A stretch of DNA of 64,000 nucleotides from Methylomonas sp. EFPC3. GTDB taxonomy: Bacteria > Pseudomonadota > Gammaproteobacteria > Methylococcales > Methylomonadaceae. Location of the stretch: the NCBI RefSeq assembly GCF_029643245.1, contig NZ_CP116398.1, positions 4,088,372 to 4,152,371 of the forward strand. The letters are read 5' to 3'. The notes below the pieces were generated by a model that was not told the origin of the DNA, did no database searches, and saw only the letters and a program-made list of their open reading frames with translations. Below are positions 58,280 to 64,000 of this stretch, one piece after another; position 1 is the stretch's first letter, and every line of letters begins with the position of its first letter. Made by a program: the position numbers and the translations under genes.

Positions 58280-58726
58280 ATGCAAAACAAAGCTATTTTA
58301 ATCGGGTCGTTGCTATTGGCATCATCTGCGGCCTGCGCCGAAACCGGCGTTCTGGAAGGCGTGGCGAAACAGGCGGCAAAAGATACTGCGGCCGCGGTAG
58401 CGCCGGGCGCAGTGCAACGGGCGGAGCAAGCCAACCAAGCCTTGGAGCAGGCTCAGGAAGTCAAACAGGGTGTTGAAAATGCGCCCGGTGCATTGAAAAA
58501 CCAGGCCCAGGAAGCGGCGAAAGACGCGGCGCAGCAAAAGCTGGAGCAAGCGGTGCCGGCCGAAGTCAAACAGGGCGCGGAAACCGTTAAAGCCGGCAAG
58601 GAAGCCGCCGCGAATCTGAAAGGCAAAGCCGATGCCGCACCCAAATCCGCCGGCGAAGCGGTCAAAGCTGCCAAAGGCAAGGCCAAGCAAAAAGCCGCCG
58701 CCAAAGCGCTGGATTTGCTGAATTAA
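58280..58726 (+). CDS. Exported Ala/Lys-rich helical protein
   Basis: The 148-residue product has a signal peptide (AILIGSLLLASSAACAET) and a body of Ala, Lys, Gln and Glu repeats, predicted fully helical. It resembles small exported late-embryogenesis-like or apolipoprotein-like proteins by composition, but composition is a weak guide. AAGGAGACAAC lies upstream. It is followed by a good terminator. Function unknown. Confidence 0.65.
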   Translation: MQNKAILIGSLLLASSAACAETGVLEGVAKQAAKDTAAAVAPGAVQRAEQANQALEQAQEVKQGVENAPGALKNQAQEAAKDAAQQKLEQAVPAEVKQGAETVKAGKEAAANLKGKADAAPKSAGEAVKAAKGKAKQKAAAKALDLLN

Positions 58727-58737
58727 GTCCGGTAAAC

Positions 58738-58771
58738 GGGCGGCGGCCGTGCCGCCGCCCGCTTCTCTCTC
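58738..58771 (+). terminator. GC hairpin terminator after the Ala/Lys-rich gene
   Basis: GGGCGGCGGC-CGT-GCCGCCGCCC is a perfect 10-bp stem (58738-58760) followed by a pyrimidine tract (CTTCTCTCTCT). Confidence 0.7.
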
Positions 58772-58887
58772 TGAGTCGATTCGATAACCGGACAGCGAAT
58801 GCCGGTATTGCGCCGGTAAACCTATTCGATACCTAAAGCCGGCCAATTGGCTATGCTTAGCGCTCTTTCCGCAGAACCTGTCGCAAC

Positions 58888-59238
58888 ATGCTTAATGCCG
58901 CCCAACTCAAAGCCTTGTCCGTTTTTGCGATATTCGCAATCATCGGTTTCGGTCCGATTTCTCCCGGTTGCTTGATCGGCATGTATGTCGTGGTCAAGCG
59001 TCCAGATTGGTTCCACCGCTTGGTGCGCGGTATTTACGATTATTCTGACAATGCCGATTTTGTTAGCGCTGCCGAAGCCCGCGCGGCCCGCATCAAAAGC
59101 TTTGCCGGTCTGTTTCTGCTGTTTTTAGTCGATATCCTGCCGCTACCGGTCACCCCGGTAATCGCCTTTGCGATCATCTTGAGTCGGCCGCGCTGGTTTT
59201 ACCGGACGGTCAGGCGGGTCTACGGGCAAATGGCCTGA
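58888..59238 (+). CDS. Small membrane protein of unknown function
   Basis: The 116-residue product has two or three membrane helices (about 12-34, 69-83 and 84-100). Short conserved-looking segments 'RPDWFHRLVRGIYDY' and 'RPRWFYRTVRRVYGQM' repeat: both end a helix with R-P-x-W-F-[HY]-R-x-V-R-x-[IV]-Y. This suggests an internal duplication. The gene has no good ribosome binding site and converges on kdpC 64 bases away. No known family. Confidence 0.6.
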   Translation: MLNAAQLKALSVFAIFAIIGFGPISPGCLIGMYVVVKRPDWFHRLVRGIYDYSDNADFVSAAEARAARIKSFAGLFLLFLVDILPLPVTPVIAFAIILSRPRWFYRTVRRVYGQMA

Positions 59239-59302
59239 TACGGATTGATGTCCGATTGGGCAATGGCCGGCTTTCGCCGCCGCCCGTGCCGAATCGGGCA
59301 AG

Positions 59303-59893
59303 CTAATTCGGAGCAGGAAAACTAACGGCATCCAAGGCCAGATTCAATTGCAACACGTTGACCCTGGGTTCGCCCAACACGCCCCATTGCCGGCCTTCGG
59401 TATTGGCTTCGATTAATTCCCGAACTTTGGCTTCCTCGATTTTTCGGAATCTGGCAACGCGTTTGACTTGGTATTTCGCCGCCGCCGGACTGATATGCGG
59501 GTCCAATCCGCTGCCGGAAGCAGTGACCAGATCGACCGGCACGGGCGCTTGATTGTCGGGATCGGCCTGTTTTAATGCCTGAATCCTGGCGGCAACGGTG
59601 TCGCTCAACGCCGGATTGGTCGGCCCCAGGTTGGAACCGCTAGAGGCAGCGGCGTTGTAAGGGTAGGGTGCGGTGGCCGACGGCCGGCTCCAAAAATAGT
59701 TCGGGTCGCTGAAGCTTTGCCCGATCAAGCGAGAGCCGATCACCTCGCCATGGGCCGTTTTGATCAGACTGCCGTTGGCTTGCTCGGCAAATACGGTTTG
59801 GGCGACCAGGGTCACCAAGGCCGGATAGACGGCACCGGTGGCCAGGGTCAATAACAGCAGCATCACCGCTGCGGGTCTTAAATAATTGGACAT
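59303..59893 (-). CDS. kdpC: K(+)-transporting ATPase subunit KdpC
   Basis: The 196-residue product is KdpC. It has one N-terminal membrane helix ('[20 protein letters not shown]'), and '[36 protein letters not shown]' is the family signature. It stabilises KdpB and promotes nucleotide binding. It is 9 bases downstream of kdpB, with AAGGAG ribosome binding site. The C-terminal '[15 protein letters not shown]' is typical. Confidence 0.95.
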   Translation of the reverse strand: MSNYLRPAAVMLLLLTLATGAVYPALVTLVAQTVFAEQANGSLIKTAHGEVIGSRLIGQSFSDPNYFWSRPSATAPYPYNAAASSGSNLGPTNPALSDTVAARIQALKQADPDNQAPVPVDLVTASGSGLDPHISPAAAKYQVKRVARFRKIEEAKVRELIEANTEGRQWGVLGEPRVNVLQLNLALDAVSFPAPN

Positions 59894-59902
59894 ATTCGCT
59901 CC

Positions 59903-62005
<2,103 letters not shown>

Positions 62006-62090
62006 AGTGTTACCTATATCAAATCTCTGTAGGCCGGAATAAAGCGGTTCGAGGGTCGCAAAATCCGCTGTTTCCGGCGCGTAGCCGAAG

Positions 62091-63899
62091 TTAATAATGC
62101 CCCAGCATTTGCAACTGCTCGACGACAGGGCCTAAAGCCAATGCCGGTACGAAGGTCAGTGCGCCGACCATCAGTACGGTGACGATCAGCAACACCGCAA
62201 ACAATGGCGTATGCGTCGGCAGGGTGCCGGGACCGACCGGTACCGTCTTTTTGGCCGCCAACGAGCCGGCAATCGCCAGCACCGGAACCATCAGCCAATA
62301 GCGGGAGAACAGCATCGCCAACCCCAGCCAGAGGTTATAAAACGGCACGTTGGCCGACAAGCCGGCGAAGGCGCTGCCGTTGTTGTTGCCGGCCGACGAC
62401 CAGGCGTACAGCACTTCGCTGAAGCCGTGGGCGCCGGGATTGAAGATCGAGGCCTTGCCGGCGTCCAGCATCAGGCTCAACGCGGTACCGCCCAACACCA
62501 TCAAGGGCGGGATCAAGATGACGATGGCGGCCATTTTCATCTCGTAGGCTTCGATCTTTTTGCCCAAGTATTCGGGGGTACGGCCTATCATCAGCCCGGC
62601 GATGAACACAGCGACGATGGCAAATACGATCATGCCGTACAAACCGGAGCCGACGCCGCCGAAAATCACCTCGCCGAGTTGCATCAGCCACATCGGCGCC
62701 AAACCGCCGAGCGGCGTGTAGGAGTCGTGCATCGAGTTGACCGAACCGTTGGACGCGGCGGTAGTAGCGACAGCCCATAAGCCGGAATTGACGATGCCGA
62801 AGCGGGCTTCCTTGCCTTCCATATTGCCGCCGGCTTGTTGTGCGCCGATACTTTGATCGACGCCCAACGCCGTCAAGGCCGGATTGCCGTGTTGTTCGGC
62901 CGGTACCGTGACAAAGACCAACGTGCCGAACACCAAGGTCATCGCCGCCAGAATCGTCCAGCCCTGGCGGGTGTCGCCCACCATCACCCCGAAGCTGTAA
63001 CACAGCGCCGCCGGGAGCAACAGAATCGCCAGCATTTCCAGGAAATTGGACAGCGGCGTCGGATTCTCGAAAGGATGGGCGGAATTGACGTTGAAGAAGC
63101 CGCCGCCGTTGGTGCCCAGTTGCTTGATGGCAATTTGCGAGGCGGCCGGGCCTAAGGCCAAGGTTTGTTGTCGAGTCTGCACGGTTTGGGTGGCCGGCTT
63201 GCCTTCGGCATCGACCATGGCTTTGCCGTCGGCGTCCAGCTTCGGCGCCGAGTAGCTGACGGTTTCCAGCGTATTCACTGTCTGGTAAGGGTTGAAGCTT
63301 TGCACCACACCTTGTCCGACCAGCACTAGGGCCAACGCGAACGACAACGGCAGCAGAATATACAAGGTGCTGCGGGTCATATCGACCCAGAAATTGCCGA
63401 TGCCCTGGGCATTGCGGCGGGCGAAGCCGCGAATCAACGCGACCAGCACCGCCATGCCGCTGGCCGCCGACAGGAAGTTTTGTACGCTCAACCCCAACAT
63501 TTGCGTCAGATAGCTCATCGTGCTTTCCCCACCGTAGCCTTGCCAGTTGGTATTGGTGGCAAAGCTGACCGCGGTATTGAAGGCCGAATCCGGCGTCACC
63601 GCCGGCAAGGCTTGCGGATTCAACGGCAGAACGTCTTGAAAGCGTTGCAACAAATAGACGGCCAGCAAGCCGAACAGATTGAAGACCAAGGTCGCTAGCG
63701 CATACTGCTGCCAGCGCATGTCTTGCTCGGGATCGACCCCACTCAGACGGTAACACAGCCGCTCGACGCCGGCGAACCAGCGGTTCAAGCCCACCGACTC
63801 GTCTTGGTAAACCCGCGCCATATAACTACCCAGCGGTTTGGCCAGTGCAATCAGCGCGATCAGATAAATAGCGATTTGCAAAAAACCTGGTCCGTTCAT
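62091..63899 (-). CDS. kdpA: K(+)-transporting ATPase subunit KdpA
   Basis: The 602-residue product is KdpA, ten membrane helices related to Trk/HKT channels. Selectivity loops are visible as '[19 protein letters not shown]', '[21 protein letters not shown]', '[25 protein letters not shown]' and '[14 protein letters not shown]'. Length is slightly above the E. coli subunit (557). Its start overlaps the stop of kdpF (TGATG shared bases), and it lies 85 bases upstream of kdpB. No kdpDE pair is in the window. Confidence 0.96.
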   Translation of the reverse strand: MNGPGFLQIAIYLIALIALAKPLGSYMARVYQDESVGLNRWFAGVERLCYRLSGVDPEQDMRWQQYALATLVFNLFGLLAVYLLQRFQDVLPLNPQALPAVTPDSAFNTAVSFATNTNWQGYGGESTMSYLTQMLGLSVQNFLSAASGMAVLVALIRGFARRNAQGIGNFWVDMTRSTLYILLPLSFALALVLVGQGVVQSFNPYQTVNTLETVSYSAPKLDADGKAMVDAEGKPATQTVQTRQQTLALGPAASQIAIKQLGTNGGGFFNVNSAHPFENPTPLSNFLEMLAILLLPAALCYSFGVMVGDTRQGWTILAAMTLVFGTLVFVTVPAEQHGNPALTALGVDQSIGAQQAGGNMEGKEARFGIVNSGLWAVATTAASNGSVNSMHDSYTPLGGLAPMWLMQLGEVIFGGVGSGLYGMIVFAIVAVFIAGLMIGRTPEYLGKKIEAYEMKMAAIVILIPPLMVLGGTALSLMLDAGKASIFNPGAHGFSEVLYAWSSAGNNNGSAFAGLSANVPFYNLWLGLAMLFSRYWLMVPVLAIAGSLAAKKTVPVGPGTLPTHTPLFAVLLIVTVLMVGALTFVPALALGPVVEQLQMLGHY

Positions 63900-63988
63900 C
63901 AGAATTTCTCCGGGTAAAACAGCGCGACCAACAGATAGACGAACACGGCCAACGCCAGCCCGCCGCTTAACAGATAAATCCAGCTCAT
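63899..63988 (-). CDS. kdpF: K(+)-transporting ATPase small subunit KdpF
   Basis: The 29-residue product reads as one membrane helix ([21 protein letters not shown]) with a FYPEKF end, matching KdpF. It stabilises the Kdp complex in the membrane. Its TGA shares bases with the kdpA ATG. A GAGGGGGCAAAC ribosome binding site lies directly upstream at the end of the window. Confidence 0.85.
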   Translation of the reverse strand: MSWIYLLSGGLALAVFVYLLVALFYPEKF

Positions 63989-64000
63989 GTTTGCCCCCTC

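Overview
The window reads as a chromosome segment of a nitrogen-fixing gammaproteobacterium. The nif accessory genes follow the Azotobacter-like order iscA-nifU-nifS ... nifV-cysE-nifW-nifZ-nifM-clpX-nifF. Envelope proteins carry VPLPA-type C-terminal sorting signals, and several intergenic repeats are of kinds common in this class. My best guess is a Methylococcales methanotroph of the Methylomonas type. That is an inference from overall gene content, because no methane oxidation gene lies in the window.

Left part (1-25.4 kb). After the 3' end of mnmE and a small membrane protein gene comes an 18-gene minus-strand block (25362 down to 2197), tightly packed with several overlaps. A promoter with perfect -35 hexamer and an overlapping palindrome sits at its head. 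In transcription order it encodes a beta-barrel outer-membrane protein, a GH24 lysozyme lipoprotein, an MCE-domain lipoprotein, an exported caspase fused to NlpC/P60, a Tat-signal TPR-CHAT protein and a caspase lipoprotein with Sel1 repeats. These are followed by a contractile injection system: cap/Pvc16-like protein, sheath, tube, Pro-rich linker, tube-hub (Afp7), VgrG-like spike, PAAR-like tip, gp25, baseplate J fused to a propeller-like domain, and tail protein I. Two membrane-anchored proteins end the block, one with PASTA domains. No AAA+ ATPase, obvious tape measure or receptor-binding fibre is present. The physical coupling of a contractile injection machine to three caspase/CHAT peptidases and two murein hydrolase domains is the strongest candidate for an undescribed system; a role in regulated self-lysis or envelope attack is a hypothesis.

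Middle (25.8-51.4 kb). A SagB-type oxidoreductase and a NifZ-family paralogue precede iscA-nifU-nifS. A roughly 5-kb block (nuclease-like protein, GntR regulator, sugar kinase, two VPLPA-CTERM paralogues) separates nifS from nifV. The nifV operon includes three small or unknown genes and runs through clpX to a repeat-rich gap, a glutaredoxin-BolA fusion, flavodoxin and RseC. An unknown repeat-containing membrane protein, modB-modC, an FHA protein with an out-of-frame transglycosylase, a SIR2-like protein and a chemotaxis receptor follow. Four sites match sigma-54 -24/-12 promoters with the exact GG-N10-GC spacing, each with an upstream TGT-N10-ACA NifA-type site: before iscA, nifV, the unknown gene at 44264 and the SIR2-like gene. 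This puts the last two in the predicted nif regulon.

Right part (51.4-64 kb). Mostly ordinary genes: a lipoprotein, yajQ, a redoxin, the HerA-like ATPase yjgR, a VOC protein, a WYL regulator, a phosphohexomutase and small envelope proteins. The kdpFABC potassium pump operon ends the window; its kdpB carries an in-frame insertion of a palindromic repeat. I saw no transposase, integrase, tRNA, rRNA or CRISPR array.
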